From: Pseudomonadota bacterium
GTDB lineage: Bacteria > Pseudomonadota > Gammaproteobacteria > Acidiferrobacterales > Acidiferrobacteraceae
DNA length: 34,643 nt
Assembly: GCA_021827145.1 (NCBI GenBank)
Contig: JAKAXK010000014.1
Location: 1 to 34,643 of the forward strand
Reading direction: 5' to 3'
In this document: in pieces, positions 26,670 through 34,643 of the stretch
Layout of the letters: each line of letters starts with the position of its first letter
Numbering within the stretch: the stretch's first letter is position 1
Translations under genes and position numbers: made by a program
The notes under the pieces: model-generated
Database searches by the model: none
What the model was told of the DNA's origin: nothing
The model's input: the letters and a program-made list of their open reading frames with translations, nothing else

Positions 26670-27751
26670 AGAAGGTATTGGTCTTGCCGGGCGACGGTAT
26701 CGGGCCCGAGGTGGTGGCGGAGGCCGTGCGCGTCGTCGAGTGCCTGCGGGACGAGGGCGGGCTGGGCGTCGAGATGGAGTTTGGGTTGATCGGCGGCGCG
26801 GCCTATGATGTCCACGGACAACCCTTGCCCGACGATACACTGAAACTAGCGAAGGAAGCTGACGCGGTGCTGTTGGGGGCGGTCGGTGGCCACCAATGGG
26901 AGGCCTTGCCGATCGCCTTGAGACCCGAGAAGGCCCTTCTGGGTCTGCGCGCGACCATGGGGGTGTTTGCCAATCTGCGGCCGGCTATCTTGTATCCGCA
27001 GTTGGCCGAGGCCTCGACGCTGCGGCCCGAGGTCGTAGCCGGGCTCGATATCATGATCGTGCGCGAACTCGTGGGCGGGATCTATTTTGGGGAGCCGCGC
27101 GGCGTGCGGACCTTGGAGCAGGGCGAACGTCAGGGTTTTAATACGCTCGTCTATGCCGAATCCGAGATCGAACGCATTGCCGTGCGCGCGTTCGAGATCG
27201 CGCGCACCCGCGCGCATCGCCTCTGCTCCGTAGACAAGGCCAATGTCCTCGAGGCCACCGAATTGTGGCGCGAAGTGGTGACGCGGGTGGCGACGCATTA
27301 TCCGGATGTGGCCATAAGCCATATGTACGTCGACAACGCCGCCATGCAACTCGTCCGCGCCCCCAAGCAATTCGACGTCGTAGTGACGACGAATATGTTC
27401 GGAGACATCCTCTCGGATGCAGCGGCCATGCTGACCGGGTCGATCGGCATGCTGCCCTCGGCCTCGTTGAATGAGTCGGATCGTGGCCTCTACGAACCCA
27501 TTCACGGTTCGGCGCCTGATATCGCCGGTAAAGGGATCGCCAACCCCTTGGCCACCATTCTGTCGGTGGCCATGATGCTCCGTTACAGTTTCCATGAGCC
27601 CCTGTTGGCGGCACGCGTCGAAGCGGCCGTATCGAGGGTGCTCGACGACGGCCTGCGCACGTCGGATATCCAAAAGCCAGGTCTCCCCGTCGCCGGCACG
27701 GGCGCTATGGGCGAGGCCGTGGTCGCGGCCCTGCGCGCCACACTGTCTTGA
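26666..27751 (+). CDS. leuB: 3-isopropylmalate dehydrogenase
   Basis: NAD-dependent oxidative decarboxylation of 3-isopropylmalate, the third step of leucine synthesis. The 361-residue product starts at ATG 26666 ([20 protein letters not shown]), which overlaps the leuD stop and has GGAGGGG eight bases upstream; an earlier ATG at 26636 would run inside leuD. Also seen: [14 protein letters not shown], the substrate-binding [14 protein letters not shown] with its Arg, [15 protein letters not shown], and the metal and NAD signature [20 protein letters not shown] followed by [18 protein letters not shown] 42-base gap precedes asd. Confidence 0.98.
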   Translation: MKKVLVLPGDGIGPEVVAEAVRVVECLRDEGGLGVEMEFGLIGGAAYDVHGQPLPDDTLKLAKEADAVLLGAVGGHQWEALPIALRPEKALLGLRATMGVFANLRPAILYPQLAEASTLRPEVVAGLDIMIVRELVGGIYFGEPRGVRTLEQGERQGFNTLVYAESEIERIAVRAFEIARTRAHRLCSVDKANVLEATELWREVVTRVATHYPDVAISHMYVDNAAMQLVRAPKQFDVVVTTNMFGDILSDAAAMLTGSIGMLPSASLNESDRGLYEPIHGSAPDIAGKGIANPLATILSVAMMLRYSFHEPLLAARVEAAVSRVLDDGLRTSDIQKPGLPVAGTGAMGEAVVAALRATLS

Positions 27752-27793
27752 TGATCATTGAGTAGGATATTTCACCCGGAGTCCTAGGAAGGT

Positions 27794-28816
27794 ATGACGC
27801 AAACGTACGATATCGCGGTAGTGGGGGCGACCGGCGCCGTCGGCGAGGTCATGCTGGCGATGCTGGCCGAGCGCAAATTCCCGGTCCGTAGGCTGTACGC
27901 CTTGGCCTCCGAGCGCTCGGCCGGGACCACGGTCCGGTCGGGGGATCGGGAAATTACGGTGCTCGATCTCGCGACCTTTGATTTCAGTCAGGCCCAGATC
28001 GGGCTCTTCTCGGCCGGCGGCGACATCTCCGCGGCCTATGCCCCCAAGGCGGCGGCCGCCGGCTGCATCGTGATCGACAATACCGCGCACTTCCGTTATG
28101 AAGACGACATCCCGCTGGTGGTTCCGGAAGTGAATCCGCAGGACATCGCGCGCTACAAGGCCCGCGGCATCATCGCCAACCCGAATTGCTCGACGATTCA
28201 AATGGTCGTCGCCCTAAAACCGATCCATGATGCCGTGGGGATCGAGCGCATCAATGTGTGTACCTACCAGTCGGTGTCGGGCACCGGCAAGGACGCCATC
28301 GAGGAGCTGCAGGCCCAGTCGCGGGCCGTGTTGGCGGGTACGGCGATCAGCAGCAAGGTCTACCCCAAGCCCATCGCCTTCAACGTCTTGCCACACATTG
28401 ATGTCTTTCTTGAGAATGGCTATACCAAGGAAGAGATGAAAATGGTATGGGAGACGAACAAGATCATGGGAGATCCGTCGATTCGCGTGAATCCGACGAC
28501 CGCGCGCGTGCCGGTACTCTATGGCCACTCCGAGGCGCTCCACATCGAGACACGCGAGAAACTTTCCGCGGCGGCGGCGCGCCGCCTGCTCGAGAAGGCG
28601 CCGGGTATCGTGGTCCTGGACGACCGCCAACCGGGAGGCTATCCGACGGCGGTCACCGAGTCAGCGGGGCGCGACCCGGTCTTCGTGGGGCGCATTCGTG
28701 AGGACATATCGCACCCGCGCGGCCTCGATATGTGGGTCGTCTCGGACAACCTGCGCAAAGGGGCGGCCTTGAACAGCATCCAGATCGCCGAGCATTTGGT
28801 AGCGTCGTATTTATAG
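27794..28816 (+). CDS. asd: Aspartate-semialdehyde dehydrogenase
   Basis: NADPH-dependent reduction of aspartyl phosphate, the branch-point step to Lys, Met, Thr and diaminopimelate. The 340-residue product has the Rossmann start TYDIAVVGATGAVGEVMLAM, the phosphate-binding ALASERSAGTTV, LFSAGGDIS, DNTAHFRYEDDIPLVVPEVN, the catalytic Cys in IIANPNCSTIQMVVALKPIH, and the substrate Arg/His region in HSEALHIETREKLS. It is the 340-residue type, as in Pseudomonas asd and E. coli Usg relatives, and sits directly before fimV as in those genomes. The ATG has GGAAGG just upstream. The identification is secure. Confidence 0.97.
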   Translation: MTQTYDIAVVGATGAVGEVMLAMLAERKFPVRRLYALASERSAGTTVRSGDREITVLDLATFDFSQAQIGLFSAGGDISAAYAPKAAAAGCIVIDNTAHFRYEDDIPLVVPEVNPQDIARYKARGIIANPNCSTIQMVVALKPIHDAVGIERINVCTYQSVSGTGKDAIEELQAQSRAVLAGTAISSKVYPKPIAFNVLPHIDVFLENGYTKEEMKMVWETNKIMGDPSIRVNPTTARVPVLYGHSEALHIETREKLSAAAARRLLEKAPGIVVLDDRQPGGYPTAVTESAGRDPVFVGRIREDISHPRGLDMWVVSDNLRKGAALNSIQIAEHLVASYL

Positions 28817-28824
28817 TCTATAGT
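28796..28824 (+). promoter_or_regulatory. Putative sigma-70 promoter of fimV overlapping the end of asd
   Basis: TTGGTA (28796-28801), a 17-base spacer and TATAGT (28819-28824) match four and five of six consensus positions. TATAGT occurs twice in tandem (also 28812-28817), around the asd stop. The 95-base asd-fimV gap also contains a GGGTTT/AAACCC stem within ACATG/CATGT arms (28830-28863), with no T-run. Sequence match only. Confidence 0.45.
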
Positions 28825-28911
28825 CGGAAACATGACTTCGAGGGTTTTCTCAAGAAACCCATGTAACTGATGTGATCTCGGGGACAGGAAACGCCCCCAG
28901 GAGCGGTGGTA

Positions 28912-31443
28912 ATGGCGAAGAAGCGTAGATACCGGTCGAAAATGGCGCCCGTCTTTTGGGCAACGGCACTTCTCTATACACCCCTTGCACAGGCGCTCGG
29001 CCTAGGCTCGCTCACGGTCACATCGAACCTCGGGCAGCCGTTAAAGGCGGAAATCCCGCTCGTATCCTTCCATCGCAGCGATCGCCACGCGGTGCACGCC
29101 ACCATGGCCTCGAGCGCCGACTTCGCGGCCGCTGGCTTACGCAAATCGCGTGCGCTACGGGCCATTCGGGCGCACGTCCAGCGGGCGCCCGGAGGGGGCT
29201 ACGAACTCGTCCTGCAAAGCCGTCAGCCCATTAATGAACCGTTTCTGCATTTCCTCCTGCGCGTCCGCTGGCCGGGTGGCTCGCTATTGCATATGTACAC
29301 CGCGTTCCTGAATCCGGCGAGCGGCGTTTCCGTGTTGAGTCCAGGTGGCGCGCCGCCGCCAATGCGGCCGATCACCGAGAACCTCGCGCCACCGGTGCGG
29401 ATGCATCGCGTACGGCCGGCGACGACGGTGGTGCGTCCCGGGGAGTCTTTGTGGGTAGTGGCGAGCCATACGGCACCACGGGGGGTGGCCATGCCACAGA
29501 CCTTGGAGGCCTTCTTGCACGCCAACCCAGGGGCATTTTTTCATAAGAATGTCAATGAGTTACGTGCTGGCGCGGTACTCAAGATCCCGACACGCCGGGC
29601 GATCGATGCCATTGCCCCGCAGCATGCGGTGGCGTGGCTTGCCTCACAGGACACCGCCTGGAATCGTTACAAGACGCGGCTTGCGAACACCCCGACCATC
29701 GCCAAGGATCGCAGCGCGGGGCTTACGGGCGCGCTTGGATCCGAGCATGTCTTGCCGGCAAACCACGAACCCTTGCGCATCGAGGCCGCCAAGCTCGCCG
29801 GACCTGTGACACCGGGCGCGGGCCGCGGCAAGGCGGGCGTGGCCGGTTCCTTTGGGGAGCGCGTACAGCGCCTGCAAAAGGAGTTGCAGAAAACCCAGCA
29901 CCTCATGACTTTGGAAAGTCAGGAACTTGCACTTCTGCAAAAACAGGCGAAGGAGCGGGCCAAGCCGCTGCCGGTCGTGGCGGGCGCCATCCCCAAGAAG
30001 CCGGTCAAGCCGCCCACTCACGCCACTGTTAAACCGCCCGTCAAGGCGCAACCCGTACGCCGCATGGTAGCCCCGGTGCGGCCCCTGCCGCCCCCGGCGC
30101 CCGCGCCTTCGTTCCTGTCGACGCTCATGTCGTCCGAACGGACCCCCATTCTCGGCGCCTTGCTGGTCATAGTCCTCGGCGGCGGCCTGCTCGTGATCCG
30201 CAGACGGCGGCAGACGATGGCGGAGTTCGAGGAAAGTATTTTGTCGGGCGGCGGTCTCAATTCTGAGGGGCACATGCCCGATACGGCCGGCCTACCCAAG
30301 TCGCCGGATGTTTCCTTCCTGAGCGAATTCAGCCAGGCCGGCGCCGGTGGCGCCATGCATACGGACGAGGTCGATCCTTTGGCCGAGGCCGATGTGTATC
30401 TGGCCTATGGGCGCGACGAGCAGGCTGAGGAGATCCTGAGAGAGGCCTCGACCAAAGAGCCGGGGCGCATCGAGTTGAAACTGAAGCTCCTTGAGATCTA
30501 TCTGCAACGCAACGACAAGAAGACGTTCGAGATCGTGGCGGAAGAGGTTTATGCGGCCTGCGAGGGACACGGTCCCGCATGGCAGAAGGTCGAGGAGATG
30601 GGCCGTAAATTGGATCCGGAGAACCCGCTGTTCAAGGGCGAGGCCTCGCCATCCTTGAAGGATGAAAGCCTGACCGACGAGGAAGAGATTACCCCGCTCA
30701 GCGGCCTCGGTGACCGGATAGACTTCGCGGCAGTGGCACGCGAACTCGAAGAGGTCTCGACACCCCGGCGTCAGGCCCCGAGCCTCGACGAAATGGACGG
30801 CATCTTGGAATGGCCTGGTAACAGCGCGAAGACCGAGCGCACTGCGCCGGAAAATGAAGGCGAGGGCGGGGAACCCGAACCCGAAGAGGAAGGGGTGCTG
30901 GACTTCTCCTTGGATCTCGGGCATCCCTCCGAGCTCATAGAAGCGGATGGGGAACAGCGGCCGCGGGCATCGGCGGCAGAAGACGCGCAGGCGGGGGCCC
31001 TGGACTTCCAATGGGATCACTCTTTGGATGCCACCGCGGCCCCGACGGCCGAGAATTCGACGGCTGACGATGAAACGGCTGACGATGAATTCGCCATTCG
31101 ACTCGATGAAGACGTTCAGGACCTCACGGCCGGCGATCTGGATCTAACGCGGGCGGGCATGAATGGTGCGAGCGGTGCACGCAAGGGCGATCTGCCCTTC
31201 ATACTGACGGGCGACGAGGCGGGGGAAGACAGCGAGGTGGTGCTCGAGGCCGATAACGGCGCCGAGACGGAAAAAGGCCTAGGCGACGACATCGACGCCG
31301 TGGATACCAAGCTCGACCTCGCCCGCGCGTACATCGAGATGGGTGATCATGACGGCGCGCGTGGGATCCTTGAAGAGGTGCAGACCGAGGGCAGCTCGAT
31401 GCAACGCACCCAAGCCGACAGTCTCATGGGGAGTATCTCCTAA
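28912..31443 (+). CDS. fimV: FimV-family pilus assembly / peptidoglycan-binding hub protein
   Basis: Inner-membrane polar hub protein needed for type IV pilus assembly and twitching in Pseudomonas (called HubP in Vibrio). The 843-residue product has a signal peptide ending in ALA, the conserved N-terminus GLGSLTVTSNLGQPLKAEIP, an N-terminal domain ending near HMYTAFLNPASG, a LysM-like segment (VRPGESLWVVASHTA to AGAVLKIP), a coiled coil (VQRLQKELQKTQHLMTLESQ), a Pro-rich linker, one membrane span (ILGALLVIVLGGGLLVIRRR), a TPR-like cytoplasmic part (DVYLAYGRDEQAEEILREAS), a long acidic low-complexity stretch, and the C-terminal FimV motif (TKLDLARAYIEMGDHDGARG). ATG 28912 has AGGAG eight bases upstream; GTG 28906 is too close. 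truA, often next, is not here. Confidence 0.95.
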   Translation: MAKKRRYRSKMAPVFWATALLYTPLAQALGLGSLTVTSNLGQPLKAEIPLVSFHRSDRHAVHATMASSADFAAAGLRKSRALRAIRAHVQRAPGGGYELVLQSRQPINEPFLHFLLRVRWPGGSLLHMYTAFLNPASGVSVLSPGGAPPPMRPITENLAPPVRMHRVRPATTVVRPGESLWVVASHTAPRGVAMPQTLEAFLHANPGAFFHKNVNELRAGAVLKIPTRRAIDAIAPQHAVAWLASQDTAWNRYKTRLANTPTIAKDRSAGLTGALGSEHVLPANHEPLRIEAAKLAGPVTPGAGRGKAGVAGSFGERVQRLQKELQKTQHLMTLESQELALLQKQAKERAKPLPVVAGAIPKKPVKPPTHATVKPPVKAQPVRRMVAPVRPLPPPAPAPSFLSTLMSSERTPILGALLVIVLGGGLLVIRRRRQTMAEFEESILSGGGLNSEGHMPDTAGLPKSPDVSFLSEFSQAGAGGAMHTDEVDPLAEADVYLAYGRDEQAEEILREASTKEPGRIELKLKLLEIYLQRNDKKTFEIVAEEVYAACEGHGPAWQKVEEMGRKLDPENPLFKGEASPSLKDESLTDEEEITPLSGLGDRIDFAAVARELEEVSTPRRQAPSLDEMDGILEWPGNSAKTERTAPENEGEGGEPEPEEEGVLDFSLDLGHPSELIEADGEQRPRASAAEDAQAGALDFQWDHSLDATAAPTAENSTADDETADDEFAIRLDEDVQDLTAGDLDLTRAGMNGASGARKGDLPFILTGDEAGEDSEVVLEADNGAETEKGLGDDIDAVDTKLDLARAYIEMGDHDGARGILEEVQTEGSSMQRTQADSLMGSIS

Positions 31444-31699
31444 GCTTGGGGCCACTCCGACCTCAAGCGTGTGCCCCACGATGAGCGGACCGAATGCGCT
31501 TCGTCGATCGTGGCACACTCGTCGTGCCCGCGCGCTGACGCGCGTCACGTCGAAGGCTCCCGCAGCCATAAAGCAAACCCCCACGAAAAGCGCAAAGCCA
31601 CGCACATAGCGGCTGGCAGCCACCTCCGCCCAAGGAAAGGGGTCCGCCACCCGCGTCACGCCCCGGGTCTTCCCGCGCGCAGGGGTTACACGGACGGAG
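31444..31699. other. 256-base gap between convergent fimV and folA
   Basis: The largest non-coding stretch of the window. It holds a CGCGCG/CGCGCG hairpin near 31529-31546 but no T-run terminator. A minus-strand open frame (from about 31659 into the end of fimV) has one hydrophobic stretch but lacks a ribosome binding site and is not convincing. truA, which often follows fimV, is absent, and no remnant of it was recognised. Confidence 0.5.
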
Positions 31700-32191
31700 T
31701 TAGCGACGCCGCTCGAGCCTCAAAAAACGAAACGCGTAGGCGTGACGGTCATCAGCGAGGTGGGGCTCATCGGCCACAAGCTCCCAGTCTTGCGGGTCAT
31801 AGGCAGGAAACAAGGCATCACCTTCGATATCTGCGTCGATTTGTGTCAAAAAGAGCCGATCCGCCTGCCCGAGGGTCTGCTGATAGAGGTTTGCGCCGCC
31901 GATAATGAAGACCTCCGTCGAGCGTGCGCGCGCCAAGGCCTCTTCCAGTGAGCGCGCCACCTCAACGTCGTGGGCGGCGGCCACGAAAGCGGGATCCCGC
32001 GACACGACGATGCTATGGCGACCAGGCAAGCTGCCAGGGAGCGATTCGTAGGTCTTGCGACCCATGATGACGGTCTTTCCGAGCGTGAGCGCCCGAAAGC
32101 GGCGCAAGTCATCCGGCAGGCGCCAGGGGAGCGCGTTATCGCGCCCGATAGTGCCATTGCGGGCGACAGCCGCGAGCAAGGAGAGTGTCAT
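31700..32191 (-). CDS. folA: Dihydrofolate reductase
   Basis: NADPH-dependent reduction of dihydrofolate, regenerating the cofactor oxidised by thymidylate synthase. The 163-residue product has the family blocks [40 protein letters not shown] (with the catalytic Asp), [29 protein letters not shown] and a final FRFLRLERR. The length is that of the E. coli enzyme. ATG 32191 overlaps the thyA stop as ATGA, so it is translated from the thyA message. No resistance-type replacement is evident. Confidence 0.97.
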   Translation of the reverse strand: MTLSLLAAVARNGTIGRDNALPWRLPDDLRRFRALTLGKTVIMGRKTYESLPGSLPGRHSIVVSRDPAFVAAAHDVEVARSLEEALARARSTEVFIIGGANLYQQTLGQADRLFLTQIDADIEGDALFPAYDPQDWELVADEPHLADDRHAYAFRFLRLERRR

Positions 32192-32982
32192 ACGGCTACC
32201 GGCGCCTTGATGGCGGGGTGGGGGTCATAGTCACGAATATCGATGTCTTCGAATCGGAAGCTAAATACATCGGTGACAGCAGGATTTAGGGCGAGGCGCG
32301 GCAAGGGGCGCGGTGTCCGTGATAACTGTTCGCGCGCCTGATCGAGGTGATTGCGGTACAGGTGGGCATCCCCCAGGGTATGAACGAAATCCCCCGGTGC
32401 GAGCCCCACGGATTGCGCCACCATATGGGTCAGCAGGGCGTACGAGGCGATATTGAACGGGACCCCCAAAAAGACATCGGCGCTACGCTGGTAGAGCTGG
32501 CAGGAGAGACGGCCGGAAGCCACATAGAACTGAAAAAGGACATGGCAGGGGGCGAGGCGCATGTGGGGCAGCGCCGCGACGTTCCAGGCCGATACCACAA
32601 GACGCCGGGAATCCGGGTCCGTGCGGAGAGTATCGATAATCGCGCGGAGCTGATCGATACTCTTCCCGTCGGGCGCGGCCCACGAACGCCATTGCGCGCC
32701 ATAGATGGGGCCCAGGTTGCCGTCGGGATCCGCCCACTCGTCCCAAATATGGACGCCGTGGTCGTGGAGATAGGTGACATTGGTGTCGCCCTTGAGGAAC
32801 CAAAGGAGCTCGTGGATGATGGAGCGTAGATGCAGGCGCTTGGTCGTGACGAGCGGAAAGCCTTCGGCGAGCGCAAAGCGCATCTGATAGCCGAAGACGC
32901 TCAGGGTCCCGGTGCCGGTCCGGTCGCTTTTGGCGACCCCGTGATCGAGGATGTGGCGCAAAAGGTCGTGATACACGTGCAT
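32188..32982 (-). CDS. thyA: Thymidylate synthase
   Basis: Methylates dUMP to dTMP using methylene-tetrahydrofolate. The 264-residue product equals E. coli ThyA in length. Blocks: [51 protein letters not shown], the catalytic Cys in [34 protein letters not shown] and the final [16 protein letters not shown]. The start is ATG 32982 (MHVYHDLL); the frame stays open to 33048 but those residues are outside the family. No ribosome binding site precedes this ATG, and an extended -10 ends six bases before it. It is divergent from a SET-domain gene across 27 bases. Confidence 0.97.
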   Translation of the reverse strand: MHVYHDLLRHILDHGVAKSDRTGTGTLSVFGYQMRFALAEGFPLVTTKRLHLRSIIHELLWFLKGDTNVTYLHDHGVHIWDEWADPDGNLGPIYGAQWRSWAAPDGKSIDQLRAIIDTLRTDPDSRRLVVSAWNVAALPHMRLAPCHVLFQFYVASGRLSCQLYQRSADVFLGVPFNIASYALLTHMVAQSVGLAPGDFVHTLGDAHLYRNHLDQAREQLSRTPRPLPRLALNPAVTDVFSFRFEDIDIRDYDPHPAIKAPVAV

Positions 32983-32988
32983 TGCGCC

Positions 32989-32997
32989 AGTGTAGCA
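32989..32997 (-). promoter_or_regulatory. Putative extended -10 promoter of thyA-folA, giving a leaderless or near-leaderless mRNA
   Basis: On the minus strand TGC-TACACT is followed by GGCGCA and then the thyA ATG. An extended -10 ending six bases before the start codon would place transcription initiation at or next to the A of ATG, consistent with the missing ribosome binding site. It lies on the opposite strand in the 27-base gap, just before the SET-domain gene. Confidence 0.4.
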
Positions 32998-33009
32998 TGA
33001 GAGAGGGTA

Positions 33010-33465
33010 ATGGCTGGCATGATCACCGTTCGAGAGAGCCCCCAGCATGGTCGTGGGGTGTTTGCGGATACATTCATTGCAATGGGTACACCTCTACTTA
33101 CCTTTCGGGGGCCGCTGCTGGCGCGCGCGCAACTGGATCCGGGCGATTATCATCTCCAGATTGGAGAGGATCTTTATCTCGGACCCTCGGGAGAGGCCGA
33201 CGATTTCGTGAACCATTCCTGCGAACCCAATACAGGCTTCGCGGATGGCCTAGTGCTGAAAGCCTTGCGGGATATCGCCGCCCACGAGGAGATCACATGG
33301 GATTATTCCTGCGCGATCGACGAGGCCGATTTTGCGGGATTCCCGTGCGCCTGCCGCAGCCGCTCATGTCGCGGCGTGGTGCGCTCTTTTCGGTATCTCG
33401 AGCAGCCCGTGCGGGAGCGGCTGCGCCCCTTTGCGCTACCGTACTTGCGCGATCGCTATCGCTGA
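33010..33465 (+). CDS. SET-domain protein (probable protein-lysine methyltransferase)
   Basis: The 151-residue minimal SET protein. Seen: [20 protein letters not shown] (SET-N), the SAM-binding [10 protein letters not shown] at 68-77, the catalytic-Tyr block [10 protein letters not shown] near 94-103, and a post-SET Cys cluster C113-C115-C120 ([10 protein letters not shown]), which with the Cys of NHSC could bind zinc. Bacterial SET proteins methylate lysines of DNA-binding, ribosomal or host proteins; the target here is not known. The start is ATG 33010, with GAGAGGG just upstream; ATG 33019 is possible. It is a single-gene unit divergent from thyA. The family is clear and the substrate unknown. 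Confidence 0.9.
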   Translation: MAGMITVRESPQHGRGVFADTFIAMGTPLLTFRGPLLARAQLDPGDYHLQIGEDLYLGPSGEADDFVNHSCEPNTGFADGLVLKALRDIAAHEEITWDYSCAIDEADFAGFPCACRSRSCRGVVRSFRYLEQPVRERLRPFALPYLRDRYR

Positions 33466-33558
33466 GACCAAGCCGTTTCACGCGCGGGGACCTAAATCGC
33501 CTTCGAGAGGAGTGGTCCGACGCAAGGCCCAGATGACGAGACGCGAGCGCGAAGACGT

Positions 33559-33589
33559 TTGACTTAGCGGGCTCGACATTGGATATACT
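33559..33589 (+). promoter_or_regulatory. Putative sigma-70 promoter of the small lipoprotein gene
   Basis: TTGACT (33559-33564) and TATACT (33584-33589) match the -35 and -10 consensus at five of six positions each, with a slightly long 19-base spacer. The predicted start of transcription (about 33596) falls just before a perfect palindrome. The rest of the 178-base gap 33466-33643 shows nothing else. Confidence 0.5.
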
Positions 33590-33597
33590 GTTGCGCT

Positions 33598-33611
33598 GGA
33601 GCGTACGCTCC
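33598..33611 (+). promoter_or_regulatory. Perfect 14-base palindrome at the predicted transcription start of the lipoprotein gene
   Basis: GGAGCGTACGCTCC has two exact 7-base half-sites and begins nine bases after the -10 hexamer, the usual place for a repressor operator. It could also form a tight 5' hairpin in the mRNA. The regulator is unknown. The symmetry is seen directly; the role is inferred. Confidence 0.45.
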
Positions 33612-33643
33612 TCCAACCCCCAATAGAAATCGGAGAACAGATA

Positions 33644-33895
33644 ATGAAGAAATTGATTTTGGCCTCGGCGGTCCTTTTTGCGTTGGCTGGTTGCCACAAG
33701 GCACCGAAGCCGAGCACGTCGCAGCCCACCGCACCGGCCGCGTCCTCGTCGGGCACGGCGAGCGGCACGGGCACCACGGCCAGCCCGAGCAGTAGCTCGA
33801 CTGCGCCCACCGGCACCGCGTCGTCTTCGGGTGGCATGTCGTCCATGAACGGCATGTCGTCCTCGACCACGAAGAAGAGCGCCTCGGGCCAATAA
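33644..33895 (+). CDS. Small Ser/Thr-rich lipoprotein
   Basis: An 83-residue protein with a clear lipoprotein signal peptide: MKKLILASAVLFALAGC, lipobox LAGC, acylated Cys17. The mature 67 residues are low complexity, mostly Ser, Thr, Ala, Gly and Pro, with a Met-rich SSGGMSSMNGMSSST patch near the end that could bind copper or simply be flexible. The first mature residues (HKAPKPS) carry no Asp at +2, so outer-membrane sorting is expected. The ATG has GGAG eight bases upstream, and a promoter with a palindrome lies before it. No family is recognised; a small envelope or stress-type lipoprotein is the most one can say. Confidence 0.82.
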   Translation: MKKLILASAVLFALAGCHKAPKPSTSQPTAPAASSSGTASGTGTTASPSSSSTAPTGTASSSGGMSSMNGMSSSTTKKSASGQ

Positions 33896-33950
33896 GCCCG
33901 CCGCCGCGTGCCGGGCGGGATACCACTGCCCGGCGCGGGGCACCTGCCCT

Positions 33951-33981
33951 CGTCGACAGGGTGTTTCCCTTTAGGTCGACG
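33951..33981. other. Interrupted hairpin between the lipoprotein and folD
   Basis: CGTCGAC (33951-33957) pairs with GTCGACG (33975-33981), with an inner AGGG/CCCT stem and loop TGTTT; the folD stop lies in the bulge. Another stem, CCCGCC/GGCGGG (33897-33919), begins right after the lipoprotein stop. Neither has a T-run. Together they may be a weak two-way termination region for these convergent genes. Confidence 0.3.
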
Positions 33982-34643
33982 CGCGCAGCGAAGCGGCCTC
34001 GAGGGTGTTGGAAAGCAGGGTTGCGACCGTCATGGGGCCCACACCTCCGGGAACCGGCGTAATCCAGGCGGCCCGTTTCTGGGCCTCTTTGAAGTCGACG
34101 TCGCCCGCCAAATGACCGTCCGGTAAGCGGTTCATGCCGATATCGATGACGATCGCACCATCCTTGATCCAGTCTCCCGGTATGAGGCCCGGCTTGCCCG
34201 CCGCCGCGACCAGGATATCCGCCCGCTCCACGTACCCTTGCAGATCTTTCGTGAATCGGTGGCAAGTCGTCACGGTGCAGCCGGCAAGCAAGAGCTCAAG
34301 ACCCATGGGGCGTCCGACGTGGTTGGAGGCACCCACGATGACCGCATGGCGCCCCCGCAGCTCGATGTCCGTGTGGCGCAGCAGCGTCATGACCCCCGCC
34401 GGCGTGCAAGGCCGCAAGGCGGGGCGCCGCACGGCGAGTCTCCCCATGTTGTACGGATGAAATCCGTCAACATCCTTGCTGGGCAGGATCTGGTCGATAA
34501 AAAGCTCGGGTCGCAGAGGGGGCGGCAGCGGCAGCTGCAACAAAATGCCGTCGACGCTCGCATCCTCATTGAGTTGCCTGATAAGGCTCAGGAGTTCGGC
34601 CTCACTTGGCGCGGTCTCCATGACATGCGGGATCGACGTGATG
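33971..34643 (-). CDS. folD: Bifunctional methylenetetrahydrofolate dehydrogenase / methenyltetrahydrofolate cyclohydrolase FolD (5' end beyond window)
   Basis: Interconverts methylene-, methenyl- and formyl-tetrahydrofolate, supplying the cofactor used by ThyA. About 223 C-terminal residues are present; the frame is open through the right edge (codons before the apparent ATG at 34621 read ITSIPHV, continuous with the family), so the first 60-70 residues lie outside. Seen: [89 protein letters not shown] and the final [20 protein letters not shown]. The identification is secure. It is near thyA-folA on the same strand but in a separate unit. Confidence 0.97.
   Translation of the reverse strand, partial: ITSIPHVMETAPSEAELLSLIRQLNEDASVDGILLQLPLPPPLRPELFIDQILPSKDVDGFHPYNMGRLAVRRPALRPCTPAGVMTLLRHTDIELRGRHAVIVGASNHVGRPMGLELLLAGCTVTTCHRFTKDLQGYVERADILVAAAGKPGLIPGDWIKDGAIVIDIGMNRLPDGHLAGDVDFKEAQKRAAWITPVPGGVGPMTVATLLSNTLEAASLRAST

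Noticed and set aside
31279-31659. Minus-strand 126-codon frame with a hydrophobic stretch at the end of fimV
   Set aside because: Nearly half of it is antisense to the conserved end of fimV, there is no ribosome binding site, and no family is recognised; a decayed gene cannot be excluded.
1-34643. CRISPR arrays, insertion sequences, integrase genes, rRNA or tRNA genes
   Set aside because: No regularly spaced repeats, transposase or integrase motifs, terminal inverted repeats or RNA-gene signatures were seen; coding content and base use are uniform apart from the low-complexity parts of fimV and the small lipoprotein.

Overview
The window is a 34.6 kb piece of a GC-rich bacterial chromosome, almost entirely protein coding. 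Gene order and content point to a gammaproteobacterium: clpA next to infA-aat, bamD divergent from rluD-pgeF with clpB nearby, sucCD-nadE, leuCDB-asd-fimV, and a lipoprotein BamD. It reads like a chemolithoautotroph- or Acidiferrobacter/Ectothiorhodospira-type genome, but that finer placement is an impression and not proven. No rRNA, tRNA, insertion sequence, prophage or CRISPR array was seen. Most neighbouring genes on one strand overlap by the 4-base ATGA/GTGA type. Three convergent pairs share their stop codons in a 4-base CTAG or TTAG.

Layout. 1-3064: 3' part of clpA, a small unrecognised ORF, then infA, bpt and aat on the minus strand; clpA, aat and bpt together are most of the N-degron (N-end rule) degradation pathway. 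3204-6723 (minus): a lipoprotein membrane-fusion-like protein that appears to lack the alpha-hairpin, a TolC-family outer-membrane channel and a FemAB-like acyltransferase, with no inner-membrane pump gene. 6796-10467: sucC-sucD-nadE. 10446-13531: bamD (minus), then rluD, pgeF and a PfpI/DJ-1-type protein. 13528-17364: a divergent ergothioneine locus, with egtC-egtB-nadC on the minus strand and egtD on the plus strand. 17423-20758: marC, then clpB behind an essentially perfect sigma-32 heat-shock promoter. 20755-24404: a YciA-type thioesterase, a small acidic protein coupled to aroC, an MFS transporter with a structured leader, and an unrecognised 133-residue protein. 24546-31443: leuC-leuD-leuB, asd and fimV. 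31700-34643: thyA-folA (minus), a SET-domain protein, a small Ser/Thr-rich lipoprotein, and folD running off the right edge.

How the genes fit together. Most of the window is housekeeping: TCA cycle (sucCD), NAD (nadE, nadC), leucine, Asp-family and shikimate biosynthesis, one-carbon/thymidylate metabolism (folD, folA, thyA), outer-membrane assembly (bamD) and protein quality control (clpA, clpB, aat, bpt). The accessory layer is the ergothioneine locus together with pfpI, nadC and marC, placed between pgeF and clpB, which are adjacent in E. coli. The most unusual piece is the pump-less membrane-fusion protein/TolC/FemAB-like cluster. All identifications are from reading sequence and from memory of the families; no database search was run.
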